From positions 62,001-126,000 of the forward strand of contig JABTTZ010000001.1 in the NCBI GenBank assembly GCA_015075625.1: DNA of 64,000 bases. The letters run 5' to 3'. Shown here in pieces: positions 7,914 to 17,580 of this stretch (position 1 is its first letter; each line of letters starts with the position of its first letter). The notes beneath the pieces were generated by a model that had not been told where the DNA came from, searched no databases, and saw nothing but the letters and a program-made list of their open reading frames with translations. The position numbers were made by a program, and so were the translations under genes. This stretch comes from Anaerolineales bacterium. Its GTDB lineage: Bacteria; Chloroflexota; Anaerolineae; Aggregatilineales; UBA2796.

Positions 7914-8930
7914 ATGATCATCAACCCGCTTCCCTTCGCCCTAACGCTTGGCGCAATCGCCTTCCTCATCACCGTGATCTGGGGCGACCCCTTCATCGAG
8001 GTGCTGCGGCGCTTGAAGATTGGGCAGACCATCCGCGAGGATGGACCTGATTGGCACAGCGAACGCGCCGGAACACCGACGATGGGCGGCATTTTGATCC
8101 TCGTTCCGGTGGTACTGATCACCCTCATGGTCAACGGCGTGAATCTGCTCCGTGCCGCCGAGGGGGGGACGGGTATCAGCATCCTGATTCCGCTCTTTAC
8201 CCTGATCACCTTTGGGGCGCTTGGGGGGGCAGATGATCTGCTGAAGTTGCGGACGAAGGGCGAAGGCTTATCCCCCGCTGCCAAGACGGTTGTCTCGTTA
8301 GTCTTAGCAGGACTGGCGGCAGGGGCGCTTTCGCTGGTGAACGGCGGTTTTCAGTTTGCTAATGAACTTTACATCCCGATTAGCGGGATTCGCCTCGCAA
8401 TCTCCCCGCTGATCTACATCCCCCTTGCCATATTCATCATCATCAGCACCTCGAACGCGGTGAACCTGACTGATGGCTTGGATGGTTTGGCGGGATCGGT
8501 GGTGGCGGCGGCATTCGTCGCCTATGGGTTGATCGCCCTTGTGCAGGGGCAAATTTTCCTTGTCCAGTTCTGTTTTGTCATGGTTGGCGCGTGTTTTGCC
8601 TTCCTGTGGTTCAACGCACGCCCCGCCCAGTTGTTCATGGGCGATACAGGGTCGCTGGCGCTTGGGGCAACACTGGCTACAGTGGCGCTCATGAGCGGAC
8701 AGTGGGTGCTGCTGCCAATCATCGCCGTTGTGCCGGTGACGGAAGTCCTCAGCGTGATTGCACAGGTGATGTATGCCCGCTGGACGGGGGGCATTCGCCT
8801 TTTTCGTCGTGCGCCCATCCATTATCATTTCCAGTTGGGCGGCTGGAGCGAGACCCAGGTTGTCCAGCGCTTTTTTACCATCAGCCTCTTTGCGGCAATC
8901 ATCGGGGTGGCGTTGGCGCTACTGCGCTGA
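7914..8930 (+). CDS. mraY: Phospho-N-acetylmuramoyl-pentapeptide transferase MraY
   Basis: 338 aa polytopic membrane enzyme that transfers phospho-MurNAc-pentapeptide from UDP to undecaprenyl phosphate, making lipid I. Signatures are HSERAGTPTMGGILIL near residue 44, GGADDLLKLR, the catalytic NAVNLTDGLDGLAG (about 181-194), FMGDTGSLALGA (about 240) and RRAPIHYHFQLGGW near the C-terminus. It usually follows murF; here murE, murF and murD are missing and the upstream gene is ftsI, separated only by the promoter-bearing element. It therefore probably has its own promoter in addition to readthrough. Confidence 0.95.
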   Translation: MIINPLPFALTLGAIAFLITVIWGDPFIEVLRRLKIGQTIREDGPDWHSERAGTPTMGGILILVPVVLITLMVNGVNLLRAAEGGTGISILIPLFTLITFGALGGADDLLKLRTKGEGLSPAAKTVVSLVLAGLAAGALSLVNGGFQFANELYIPISGIRLAISPLIYIPLAIFIIISTSNAVNLTDGLDGLAGSVVAAAFVAYGLIALVQGQIFLVQFCFVMVGACFAFLWFNARPAQLFMGDTGSLALGATLATVALMSGQWVLLPIIAVVPVTEVLSVIAQVMYARWTGGIRLFRRAPIHYHFQLGGWSETQVVQRFFTISLFAAIIGVALALLR

Positions 8931-9032
8931 GGGCGGGCGGATGACGACGGCGCGGGTGATCTATACCGAGCGCGTTTCTTTTGGCGGGCAATGACGGTAA
9001 AACAAGCGTAAGACGTTGTAGTGTGAGTGTGC

Positions 9033-10457
9033 ATGACGACGAACGCCGATTTCTCCACCCTTTTGGCTGAGGCGCTCCGTGCGCTGGAGGCGGGGGAGAC
9101 AACCCTTGAAGATGTCCTCGCCCAACATCCCGATCAGCCGGAGTTGGCGGCGTTACTGCGCCTAGCCTATAACCTGCGCGATGTGCCGCGCCCAACCATG
9201 CCCGACGCCCGTCAGAATGCCCTTGAAGCACGCCTATTGCGGGCGTTTGAGGCACAGAGCGCCCACAGCAAAAAAACACCGGCAAAAAGCGCCCCGAACG
9301 CACGGGGCAACCTCTTTTGGGCGCGCCTCCTCAGCGGCGGGATCGCAGCGAGCATCCTTGCTACATTTTTGTTCATCGGTGTGTTGGTCGGAAAACTCTC
9401 CCTAACGAGCTTTCCCGGTCAGCCCTTGTATGGCGTGAAACAGGTGGTGGAGCGTGCCGAACTCGCCTTTGCCGGGGAATCACGTCCGGCGCTGCTGCTG
9501 CGCTTTGCCAACCGCCGCCTTGAGGAATTGGCAGAGAGCGTACAAGCGGGCAGCGCTCCCGACGCCGCGTTCATGGCACGCCTTCAGGACTCCCTCAACG
9601 CCGCCCTCGTTGAGAACCCATCAACGGCGGCTGAACTCTACAGCGCTGCGTCAAAGGCATTGGAAAACGCCGCCCGCGCCTTTCCCGAACAGGCGACGGC
9701 GCTGAACGCCATCCGCGCCGCGCTGCTCAGCGGGACGCCCCCCAACGACCCACGTGGGGCGGTGCTGCCCACGCCAACGCCAACGCCGACCGCTACCGCC
9801 ACTGCCACAGCAACCTTCACCCTGACGCCCACCCCATCATGGACGCCGACACCTCTCCCAACGGCGACGTTCACCGCCAGCGCCACTCCCGTTGTGTTGA
9901 TCATCGATCCGCTGACGCCAACACCGTCCTTCACGCCGAGCATCGCCCCACCGACAGAAACGTCCTCTTTCACGCCGAGCAGCACGCCGAGCGTGCCAGC
10001 CAGCCCGTCCCCGACGCTGACACCGGAGATCGTCCCAAGCGCCACACCCACCCTGACACCGTTTAGTGGGGTTGTGGGAGCGGTTTCGCCAACGCCCATT
10101 ACGCTGCCTTCGCCGCTGCCAACGAACACCGTCACACTGCCCCCAACAGCGACGCTTACGCCGACCTTCACCGCCACCCCGACGGCGACCCTGACCGAAA
10201 CATTAACGGAAACGCCGACGCATACCTACACGCCGAGCGTAACGCCAACGCTGCCCAACTGCGATCCCTTCCAACCAACGCCCGACGATTCGGGGACGAC
10301 GAACGGCGATCAGACGCCGACGCCAACACCCACTGCGACGCCGTGTGCCAGCCTGACGCCCTCCCTGACCCCAACGGCGACGCATACCGTCACACCGCTC
10401 CCCGCCACCCAAACACCGGAGAGCGCCCCCACCCTGACGCCAACGCCCACCGAATAG
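9033..10457 (+). CDS. Membrane-anchored protein with DUF5667-like domain and long Thr/Pro-rich tail
   Basis: 474 aa from ATG 9033 (GTG 9027 is an alternative; no strong ribosome-binding site is seen for either). Residues 1-80 are helical and charged with an anti-sigma-like layout (LAEALRALEAGETTLEDVLAQ). One membrane segment (IAASILATFLFIGVLVGKL) follows, then a helical extracytoplasmic domain starting PGQPLYGVKQVVERAELAF, the DUF5667-like hallmark. Roughly 230 residues of Thr/Pro/Ala-rich repeats finish the protein. DUF5667 proteins often accompany ECF sigma factors, but no sigma gene is adjacent here, so an anti-sigma role is only a guess. Confidence 0.75.
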   Translation: MTTNADFSTLLAEALRALEAGETTLEDVLAQHPDQPELAALLRLAYNLRDVPRPTMPDARQNALEARLLRAFEAQSAHSKKTPAKSAPNARGNLFWARLLSGGIAASILATFLFIGVLVGKLSLTSFPGQPLYGVKQVVERAELAFAGESRPALLLRFANRRLEELAESVQAGSAPDAAFMARLQDSLNAALVENPSTAAELYSAASKALENAARAFPEQATALNAIRAALLSGTPPNDPRGAVLPTPTPTPTATATATATFTLTPTPSWTPTPLPTATFTASATPVVLIIDPLTPTPSFTPSIAPPTETSSFTPSSTPSVPASPSPTLTPEIVPSATPTLTPFSGVVGAVSPTPITLPSPLPTNTVTLPPTATLTPTFTATPTATLTETLTETPTHTYTPSVTPTLPNCDPFQPTPDDSGTTNGDQTPTPTPTATPCASLTPSLTPTATHTVTPLPATQTPESAPTLTPTPTE

Positions 10458-10479
10458 GGATGCATCGGATGCGCCCGCT

Positions 10480-11090
10480 CCCCACGCATTGTAGGGGCGC
10501 CCCTGAAGTTTGGCATATATTGCCGGAGAGAGTCTTTGGCGTTAGGTTCGAGTTGGAAACAAGAACCCGCCCACAAAGACTTGGAGGGGAACGCCTTGTA
10601 CCGTGCGTAGGTGAACTGGTGCTTGGCGATCCAGTAGTCGTAGGGGATCGTCTCTGTCCACTTCGGGTTGTTATCATCTCGGTCTCTCCCCATGAGGAAT
10701 TCCCCCGCCGGGACGCGACACCAATAGTCCGCTCCCCAGTTGAAATCCAACACCCCCGGACGGGGATCCCCTAAGGCGGCAGATCACGCTCGATCTCCGC
10801 CCGTTGGGTGGGGGGGAGGCTCACATCTTGGAGGGCGGCGATGGACGCCTTGCCGGGGACGTTCGCCTCACCGAGAGCGGTCAGTGCCGCCCCCGCTATG
10901 CACAGTGTCAGGTGGCGGATGAAACTGCTTTTGTCACCCCCCAGATCGCCCACCAAGACCATCCACGCTTGGACACTGGCGGCGTCGTGTGCGTCCATCA
11001 GTGGTTTCCACCCCTTGGGTCAGGTCAATGGCGTGCCGTTCCGCCAACGCCTTGTCCAATGCTTTTCAGGTGGGAAAAGGGAGTAAGGTT
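10480..11090 (-). pseudogene. Decayed SUMF/formylglycine-generating-like gene fragment
   Basis: Minus-strand pieces of one ancestral gene are spread over different frames. The clearest piece (about 10753-10560) contains NWGADYWCRVPAGEFLMG and YDYWIAKHQFTYARYKAF, the start of a SUMF1/EgtB-type domain. Just upstream, LGDPRPGV-like residues and a helical stretch (ALTALGEANVPGKASIAALQ) match the linker that precedes this domain in NACHT- or HEAT-linked SUMF proteins. The domain stops early and runs into a GTAG-GGGCGCCCC palindrome at 10491-10503. No start, no complete domain and several frame changes are seen, so I take it as a remnant. Confidence 0.6.
10491..10503 (+). repeat. REP-like palindrome with GTAG foot
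   Basis: GTAG overlapping the perfect palindrome GGGGCGCCCC. The GTAG tetranucleotide at the base of a short palindrome is the hallmark of RAYT-associated REP sequences. It sits at the broken end of the SUMF-like remnant. Confidence 0.4.
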
Positions 11091-11179
11091 GTTTCCGTTG
11101 GGATATCTGCCCACATGCGCCCATACGGATACGATGTGCGCCATAATAATACGTAGGGGCGATTTGGGCGGGGCGCTGC

Positions 11180-13063
11180 TCACGGTACGTTGGGAAGCAC
11201 CCCCACTCGCAGGGTGAACGCCCCCGACATCAGCGCGTAGCCATAGATTTCTACGCGGTACTCCCCGATCCCCCCCTCAAGCGTTGTTTGGAGTGCGGCG
11301 TTGACATCCGCCCCTACATCGTCGGCACGGGCAATGCGCCGCCCATCGGGGGCGTAAAGTTCGATCACCGAGTCGAAGGGCGGCGTGGCGGGGTCGGCGG
11401 GTGGTTCAGCCCGAACAGAAATCGTGATCACATCGCCGGGTTTCCCCTTGAAGGTATAGAGGTGCTTTTCTCCCTGTCGAAGGGTAACGAACGCGCTGTG
11501 ATCGATGGGGGCAAAGGTTGCCGTCGGGACCAAACGGATCAATGCCGTGCTGAGGGTGAACGCGCCGAGGCTTTCGTTGCGAAAGCTCGTCACCCGCAGC
11601 AGGTAGGTGCCCGCTTTTGTCGTTGTCACTGGCGCCGGGATCACCACGCCGCCTTCGCCGCCGCGTAGGGCGACAAGCTGGTTTCCATCGGGATCAACAA
11701 GTTCCAAGACGGCATTCAGGCGCGAATCTTGCGGGGTCAGGTTGACCCCCACTGTCGCATTTTCGGGCAGTTCCACCCGCCATGTAACACGATCTCCACT
11801 GCGGAGTAACGCGCCGCTGTACGCACTGCCCACCGTTTCGATTCCCCCACCCACCTCGCGGAGTGTCCAACCCTCTCCGGCGCCGATAGTGTACGATCCG
11901 GCGGGCGTTCCGCTCACCCCACCGACAAAAAGGACATACGCGCCGGTGACAGGCACTTCGATCCCACTGATCACCGCCTCGCCGGGGTTGAGATAGCCAT
12001 CCGCCCGATTGAGCAGTGTCCCATCGGGGGCGTAGAGATCAAGGGTGGGCAAGAGGGGGCTTCCTTCCTCGGCAAAGACGCCCACCGTGAGGATTGTCCC
12101 CGCCGGAGCAAAGAGGGCGTAACGATCTACTTCCTCCGCCCCGCTGAGCGAATCGCGGATTGTTTGCCCAAACGATAGGACATCGCCGCCTTGCGCCTGT
12201 GCAATGCGCGTTGGTGTTCCGGTAGGGGGCGCGGTGGGCGGCAGGGTGAGGCGCGGCGTTGGCGTGGTGGGGGCGGTGGGCGGGGCAGACATGCCCGCCC
12301 GCACCGCCAAAATATAACCTCCGAAGTACCCCCCCCCAGAGACCTGAAGGGTGTACACGCCCATCAAGGGCAAGACAACGCCATTGATCTGGGCAAGCCG
12401 CGCTCCGCCCGTCACGACGCGATCTGCGCTGTCGTCGCTGATCAGCAGATCACCGTTGGGGTCAAAAAGGCGCAGGGCGGGGATCAGGTCGGATTGAAAG
12501 GGTTCTAACGTAATGGTGATGACTTGCCCGGCAAAGCCATCCAGCGCCCAGACGCCAATTGGGTCCCCGCTGAGCAGATTGCCATTCAGCCGCTCGCCAA
12601 CCTGAATGGCGCGTCCGATAGGTGGGGAGGTGGGCGTTGGCGGGGGAGTGATGGTTGGCGCACTAGCGGGGCGGGTGAGCAGGAGCGAGAGGCTGTATTC
12701 TCCCGGGGTTGGGCTGAGCGCGATGCTGTAACGTCCGCTGCGAGGCAGCACAACACCGGAAAGCGTCCCGTTATCGCTGCGGGCTATCGATTCGCCACGC
12801 GCATTCAAGATCGCCATTGGGGGAAAGCCGATCCCCGTCAATGGGGCTAGGATGACCTCTACCATATCGCCGCCCTCGCCCTCAAATGTCCAGCGGCTTT
12901 CCATCTCGGCAATCTGGGTGCGGATGGTCTCGCCATAGGTGACTGTGCCGGCGAGGATGACCGGACGCGGCACGGGCGGAATCTCCGCTCCGCCGCCGCA
13001 AGCGGCAAGGCTGAGGGCAAAAAACGCCAACAGCCAACCGATAGGCGTGCGGTGTGTGGTCAT
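11180..13063 (-). CDS. Lipoprotein with repeated PPC-type beta domains
   Basis: 627 aa from the ATG at 13063, which overlaps the upstream esterase stop in ATGA; an ATG at 13072 is possible. A lipoprotein signal peptide ends in LSLAAC (Cys22). The rest is four to five copies of a beta-sandwich of the bacterial pre-peptidase C-terminal type, each with a core like LRLFDPNGDLLISDD or IELYAPDGRRIARADD followed by GxYxLxV, joined by Thr/Pro linkers. It is probably displayed outside the membrane. No catalytic domain is visible, so a binding or structural role is likely. Confidence 0.8.
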   Translation of the reverse strand: MTTHRTPIGWLLAFFALSLAACGGGAEIPPVPRPVILAGTVTYGETIRTQIAEMESRWTFEGEGGDMVEVILAPLTGIGFPPMAILNARGESIARSDNGTLSGVVLPRSGRYSIALSPTPGEYSLSLLLTRPASAPTITPPPTPTSPPIGRAIQVGERLNGNLLSGDPIGVWALDGFAGQVITITLEPFQSDLIPALRLFDPNGDLLISDDSADRVVTGGARLAQINGVVLPLMGVYTLQVSGGGYFGGYILAVRAGMSAPPTAPTTPTPRLTLPPTAPPTGTPTRIAQAQGGDVLSFGQTIRDSLSGAEEVDRYALFAPAGTILTVGVFAEEGSPLLPTLDLYAPDGTLLNRADGYLNPGEAVISGIEVPVTGAYVLFVGGVSGTPAGSYTIGAGEGWTLREVGGGIETVGSAYSGALLRSGDRVTWRVELPENATVGVNLTPQDSRLNAVLELVDPDGNQLVALRGGEGGVVIPAPVTTTKAGTYLLRVTSFRNESLGAFTLSTALIRLVPTATFAPIDHSAFVTLRQGEKHLYTFKGKPGDVITISVRAEPPADPATPPFDSVIELYAPDGRRIARADDVGADVNAALQTTLEGGIGEYRVEIYGYALMSGAFTLRVGVLPNVP

Positions 13064-14091
13064 TCCAAACATGAGGGCAAATCATCGGGGGCGAATGTCC
13101 ATGTTGCCCCGTAGAAGGCAAGGTATTCGGTCAGGTGCGCCCGCCAATAGGCTTCTGAGTGTTCGCCATCGGGGTTTGCCGTGTAAGCGAAGGCTATCCC
13201 TCGCCCTTGCAGGGTATCTCGAAATGCCTCCGCCAGCGGCAAGACGGAATCCCGCGTTCCAATATCCAACCAAATGCGGGGCTGTTCGCCCGGAGGGAAC
13301 ACCACCTGTTCTGCCATGAACAGCGGGTTGTAGAGCCGGTTAGCGGGAAAATCAAGGTCAAGGTAGGGGCTGTGTCCGCCCACTGCCAGAAAGAGCGCCG
13401 GATTTTGCAAGGCGATGATGAATGCCCACAACCCCCCCCGCGAAATGCCGCCAATGGCACGTCCTTCACGCTCGTTCCATGTGCAAAAGTTCTTTTCAAT
13501 ATCGGGGAGCAGTTCATTGACGATCAACCCGCTGTAGGAGTTTTGCGGGTTAAAGCGCCCATTTCCGGCGACATCACCCCCGCCGGGCATGATCACGATC
13601 ATTGGCGGCAGGGCGCGGACGGAAATGCCCACATCAAGGGCGCGGATAATTCCCAAATAGTCCACCCACAAGCGCTCGCTCTGATCCGCCCCATGCAGCA
13701 AAACAACAAATGGATAGCGCCGTCCGGTGTCGGCATAACAAGGCGGCAAATAGACAAGGTAAGGGACATCGCGCTTGGCGATCTCGCTAGTCAGATGCAT
13801 TTCAACAAGACGCCCATCCTGTTCTGTGCAGGTGAAGGGGGTGATTGTTGGGCGTGGGGTGAAGGTAGGTGTCAGCGTTGCCGTTGGGCGGGGAGTGGCG
13901 CTTGGCGTGTTTGTGGGCGGCGGTGTGTCGGAAGGAATTGCCGTTGGCGGTGGTGGTGTGGTCAGGACGATCACCACGACGGTGGGCGGCGGCGCTAAGG
14001 GATCACAACCGACCAGTGCAGCGGTCAGAAGGGTGAGGAAAAGAAAGGCAGAGGTCGCGGCATACAGGCGGCGCAGATGAACAGGGGACAT
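13060..14091 (-). CDS. Secreted lipoprotein esterase (esterase D / enterochelin esterase-like)
   Basis: 343 aa from the ATG at 14091; a longer frame to 14238 is rejected because a lipoprotein signal (LLTAALVGC, Cys29) starts properly here. After a Thr/Pro-rich spacer comes an alpha/beta-hydrolase of the putative-esterase family: VPYLVYLPPCY, the oxyanion segment VVLLHGADQ, the nucleophile in GGISRGGLW, the acid in WLDIGTRDSV and the His in GEHSEAYWRAHL. It should hydrolyse an ester outside the cell; the substrate is unknown. It is coupled (ATGA) to the downstream PPC-domain lipoprotein, so the two may act together on the surface. Confidence 0.85.
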   Translation of the reverse strand: MSPVHLRRLYAATSAFLFLTLLTAALVGCDPLAPPPTVVVIVLTTPPPPTAIPSDTPPPTNTPSATPRPTATLTPTFTPRPTITPFTCTEQDGRLVEMHLTSEIAKRDVPYLVYLPPCYADTGRRYPFVVLLHGADQSERLWVDYLGIIRALDVGISVRALPPMIVIMPGGGDVAGNGRFNPQNSYSGLIVNELLPDIEKNFCTWNEREGRAIGGISRGGLWAFIIALQNPALFLAVGGHSPYLDLDFPANRLYNPLFMAEQVVFPPGEQPRIWLDIGTRDSVLPLAEAFRDTLQGRGIAFAYTANPDGEHSEAYWRAHLTEYLAFYGATWTFAPDDLPSCLE

Positions 14092-14128
14092 GATCACGGG
14101 CGGATCAACGGGGTAAATCGAATGCGCC

Positions 14129-14362
14129 CTAATTCCCCCCAAACCAACTGAGCAGCCGCTTGACAATGCTCCGTTTCCGGGCTTGTTCTTGCTGTAGCTC
14201 GCGTTGAAGTTGGTCGGTGAGTTGGCGCAGTTCGTCAACCGTCATTTTTGCCCCATTGACGAGTATCCAATTCCCACCTAGATCGCGCAGTTCGGATGGA
14301 ATCCGCTTATAGAGGGATTTGTAGAGTTCAAGGTAGCGTGCCATCGCACTTTCAACATTCAT
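14129..14362 (-). CDS. Small helical hypothetical protein
   Basis: 77 aa, highly charged and mostly helical, with a probable coiled coil (VDELRQLTDQLQRELQQEQARKR) and an amphipathic C-terminal end (SIVKRLLSWFGGN). No known domain is recognised. It lies 37 bp upstream of the esterase on the same strand and could be co-transcribed. The clean start, regular composition and lack of a better overlapping frame support a real gene. Confidence 0.6.
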   Translation of the reverse strand: MNVESAMARYLELYKSLYKRIPSELRDLGGNWILVNGAKMTVDELRQLTDQLQRELQQEQARKRSIVKRLLSWFGGN

Positions 14363-14519
14363 GCCATACCCTACGCCGCGTTTATCCCAGCCCTCAAGGT
14401 TTGAATCATTCTATCACACTCAGAGGAAAACGATGCAACAAAAGACAAACGAGATTACGCTGTATCTACAGTGGGCTTAACCTATTGGCAATGCACTTCA
14501 TATCCCCCTAGCCGTCCCA

Positions 14520-14750
14520 TCAGGAAGGTAACCACAGAGAGAGACAGCCCTCACCCCCTCGCCGGCAGAATGTCTTCCCTTTCCCTGTGTACGAGGTGGG
14601 GTCAGGATTTTCAAGCTCCGTAGAGGTGGTTAGCCTTAGCCCCTTGCTTTAGCAGCAGGCAACCACACGGGATCGCCCCTACGGAGAGGCGGGTCGTAGG
14701 GGATAGGGGTTCTGAACCCGAAACATCAACACATCTTAGTGACCCTTCTG
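14520..14750. repeat. Mosaic of intergenic repeats
   Basis: The 14363-14763 gap has no gene. It contains a CCCTCACCCCCTCGCCGGCA unit at 14548 that recurs at 54285, a CTTAGCCCCTTGCTTTAGCA unit related to the 2.45 kb repeat, and GTAGGGG-type pieces. A weak hairpin (ACCCT-CAGA-AGGGT on the minus strand, near 14750) just past guaA could end its transcript. Confidence 0.45.
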
Positions 14751-14763
14751 AGGGTTTGTTGCC

Positions 14764-16338
14764 TCACTCCCACTCAATAGTAGCGGGGGGTTTGCTTGTG
14801 ATGTCATAAGCGACGCGATTCACGCCCGGCACCTCGTTGACAATTCGTTCGCTGATGCGTGCCAGAATATCATAGGGTAGCCGCGCCCAATGCGCCGTCA
14901 TGAAATCATCGGTGACCACCGCTCGGAGGATCACCGGTTCTTGGTAGGTACGCCCATCGCCCATGACCCCCACGCTTTTCACGGGGAGCAGCACGGCAAA
15001 TGCCTGCGCTGTCTCGCCGCGCAGCAGCCCCGCCGCGCCAAGCTCTCCGGTCACAATGGCGTCGGCGGCGCGGAGGCGCTCTAACCGTTCCCACGTAATC
15101 TCCCCCAAACAGCGCACCGCCAAGCCAGGACCGGGGAAAGGCTGCCGCCAAATGATCGCCTCTGGCAAGCCAAGCTCCGTCCCCACGCGGCGCACTTCAT
15201 CTTTGAACAGGTAGCGCAGCGGCTCCACGAGTTGAAAGTGCATATCTTCTGGCAAGCCGCCCACATTGTGGTGCGTTTTGATGCGGTGTGCGCCCGGGCG
15301 TTCCTTCGCCGCACTTTCGATCACATCGGGGTAGATTGTCCCTTGTGCAAGGAAGGCGGCATCCCCCAATTTTCGTGCCTCTGCCTCGAACAGGCGAACG
15401 AACAAGCGCCCAATCGTCTTGCGTTTTGTTTCAGGGTCAGTGACCCCTGCCAACGCGCTGAGGAATTCCTCAGTGGCATCGACAGCCACAAGGTGCATCC
15501 CTAAGCCATCTCGAAAGGTAGCGACAACCTGTTCTGGTTCGTTCAGACGCATCAGCCCATTGTTGATGAAGATGGGGGTCAGTTGGTCGCCAATGGCACG
15601 GTGGATCAAGGCTGCTGCTACCGCCGAATCGACGCCGCCGCTTAAGCCCAAAACCACGCGCCCCTCTCCAACCTGATCGCGTATTGCGGTAATGTTCTCG
15701 CTGATGATTGAGGCAGGTGTCCATGTTGCCGGAGCGCGGCAGAGATCGCGGGCGAAATTGCGCAAGATGACGCCCCCAAGCGGCGTATGGGTCACTTCCG
15801 GGTGGAACTGGACACCATAGCGCCCCGTTGTTGGGTCGCCCATCGCCGCATAGGGGGAGTTGCTTGTCTGCGCCAGCGATTCCCACCCCGGAGGAATCGC
15901 TTCAAGCCGATCCCCGTGACTCATAAAAACCTCAAGCTGTGGGGGTAAATCGCAGAATAAGCCGCTGCTTGTCGTCAGCGTGACCACCGCCGCGCCATAT
16001 TCCCGCGCCGCAGCCCCTGCTACGCGCCCACCTAGCGCCTGCGCCAAAAGCTGCATCCCGTAACAGACACCCAAAACGGGAATACCTTGCTCCAAAACAT
16101 AGCGAGGGAGCATCGGAGCGCCCTCATCGTAAACGCTGTTCGGACCGCCAGAGAGGATGAACCCAACGGGCTTTGTAGCAAGGACGCTTTCCGGAGGGGC
16201 ATCCCAGGGGAAGATTTCGGCATACACGTCTTGCTCACGGACGCGACGGGCGATCAACTGGGTGTATTGCGATCCGTAATCAAGGATGGCAATGCCACCG
16301 CTGTGGTGTATCGTGGTGAAGGTGTGTGTGGAGGTCAT
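14764..16338 (-). CDS. guaA: GMP synthase (glutamine-hydrolysing)
   Basis: 524 aa, full length. Converts XMP to GMP using glutamine and ATP. The N-terminal class I amidotransferase domain shows [28 protein letters not shown], the nucleophile in [11 protein letters not shown] and FHPEVTHT. The ATP-pyrophosphatase domain has the PP-loop [12 protein letters not shown], and the C-terminal dimerisation domain ends in the typical KPPATIEWE. It overlaps xpt by four bases (ATGA), forming a purine salvage/GMP synthesis pair. Confidence 0.97.
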   Translation of the reverse strand: MTSTHTFTTIHHSGGIAILDYGSQYTQLIARRVREQDVYAEIFPWDAPPESVLATKPVGFILSGGPNSVYDEGAPMLPRYVLEQGIPVLGVCYGMQLLAQALGGRVAGAAAREYGAAVVTLTTSSGLFCDLPPQLEVFMSHGDRLEAIPPGWESLAQTSNSPYAAMGDPTTGRYGVQFHPEVTHTPLGGVILRNFARDLCRAPATWTPASIISENITAIRDQVGEGRVVLGLSGGVDSAVAAALIHRAIGDQLTPIFINNGLMRLNEPEQVVATFRDGLGMHLVAVDATEEFLSALAGVTDPETKRKTIGRLFVRLFEAEARKLGDAAFLAQGTIYPDVIESAAKERPGAHRIKTHHNVGGLPEDMHFQLVEPLRYLFKDEVRRVGTELGLPEAIIWRQPFPGPGLAVRCLGEITWERLERLRAADAIVTGELGAAGLLRGETAQAFAVLLPVKSVGVMGDGRTYQEPVILRAVVTDDFMTAHWARLPYDILARISERIVNEVPGVNRVAYDITSKPPATIEWE

Positions 16339-16907
16339 TCGCTGAAGGTAATCGTTCCGTCGTCCATGGCCGTGATCGTCGCTAGGGAGACAATGGGGAC
16401 GCCATAATGTTCGAGCATCGCCCGTCCGCCCTCAAAGACTTTTTCCACAACGGCAGCAATACCGATCACCTCTGAACGGGCGCTGCGCACGATGCGCACG
16501 AGGCTACGAATTGTCTTTCCAGAGGCGAGGAAATCATCCAAGACGAGGACGCGCTCCCCGGCGGGCATAAACTCGGCGGAAACAAGCAGGTTTGTCTCCA
16601 CACCTTTTGTGTGGGAGGGGGCAGTTTCCAGAAAAACGGGTCCATACATGGTGACTGGTTTCACCTTCCGGGCATAGACAACGGGAATACCGAGAGCATA
16701 GCCAACGGCAAAGCTAGGCGCAATCCCAGAGACTTCCGCTGTCAGGACGCGGGTGGGGTTCGCCGCACGGAATATCTGAGCAATTGCCTCACCGCAGCGC
16801 ATGATCAGATTGCTGTCGATCTGGTGGTTTAGCAGGCTGTCTATCTTCAAAATGCCGCTGCCGAGATTTTGACCCTCGGCAAGGATGCGATCTTTCAATT
16901 CTTGCAT
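16335..16907 (-). CDS. xpt: Xanthine phosphoribosyltransferase
   Basis: 190 aa type I phosphoribosyltransferase that makes XMP from xanthine and PRPP. Family features are the N-terminal [33 protein letters not shown] and VYARKVKP, and the PRPP-binding loop [13 protein letters not shown]. Its product is the substrate of GuaA, whose start overlaps the xpt stop by four bases, so the pair channels xanthine to GMP. There is no room for a guanine riboswitch leader: the upstream gene stops nine bases before the start. Confidence 0.95.
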   Translation of the reverse strand: MQELKDRILAEGQNLGSGILKIDSLLNHQIDSNLIMRCGEAIAQIFRAANPTRVLTAEVSGIAPSFAVGYALGIPVVYARKVKPVTMYGPVFLETAPSHTKGVETNLLVSAEFMPAGERVLVLDDFLASGKTIRSLVRIVRSARSEVIGIAAVVEKVFEGGRAMLEHYGVPIVSLATITAMDDGTITFSE

Positions 16908-16916
16908 AGTGCGTGA

Positions 16917-17372
16917 CTACCCTTGTGAGGATTCCTTTGCTTGTGATTGGGGTGGTATTGAGATGGGGGCATTCAGGATGGCTTGCCAGTCAATGCCCTG
17001 TGTGACGCCGGGTTTCAGCTTTTCGAGGAAGGCGATTGCTTCGCTAAAGGTGTTGTAGAATTGGTCTGTCCGGCTGAACCGTCGTGCCAGCCGCGCAAAG
17101 ACGCCGACAAACAGACTCGCTGAGAATTGATGGCTAAACGCCGTCCCGCCGCCGAATTGCTCGCTTTTTGTCAGCGCTCCCAAGCGGTGGAGAACATTCA
17201 CATTTTCAATATAGCCCTTCCGCAGATCGGAGATGAAATACAGCTTGTGGGGCGATTCCTCCATTATGTGGCGAAGTTCGTTGACATAGTGAAATCCTTC
17301 TTCCTCGGTGGCGATGCTGTTCCAACGGACAAAGATGAGGTCACTTGTTAAACGGCGAATCTCGTAGCCCAT
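16917..17372 (-). CDS. Hypothetical protein, possible STAS/SpoIIAA-like fold
   Basis: 151 aa from the ATG at 17372, picked because GGGGAGGGG lies six bases upstream; a longer frame to 17450 has no such site. Alternating strands and helices (MGYEIRRLTSDLIFVRWNSI, LYFISDLRKGYIEN, ASLFVGVFARLARRF) give the look of a STAS- or SpoIIAA-like single domain with a disordered Gln/Ser tail. No motif identifies a function. It is the first gene of the run leading to xpt and guaA. Confidence 0.65.
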   Translation of the reverse strand: MGYEIRRLTSDLIFVRWNSIATEEEGFHYVNELRHIMEESPHKLYFISDLRKGYIENVNVLHRLGALTKSEQFGGGTAFSHQFSASLFVGVFARLARRFSRTDQFYNTFSEAIAFLEKLKPGVTQGIDWQAILNAPISIPPQSQAKESSQG

Positions 17373-17580
17373 GATGCCCCTCCCCGATGATTGGGATGGT
17401 GAAGCCAACCTGTGGCGGGTGATCATAACGACGGGAATATTCTTCCGCAATGGTTGACCATAGAATCTACAAATCTACGCAGAAATTACCGCCCCTATCG
17501 ATTCGATGCTACACTCCCCGCCATGCATCGTATGTGCGACTGAAATTTTGCACTCCGAAAGCCGCAAAAGGGGGGCATCC

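Noticed and set aside
9780-10457. Antisense ORFs in the Thr/Pro-rich repeat, including long GVGVGV-type frames on the minus strand
   Set aside because: They are mirror translations of low-complexity coding DNA, without start context or recognisable domains.
16908-16916. Purine riboswitch before xpt
   Set aside because: Only nine bases separate the xpt start from the upstream stop codon.
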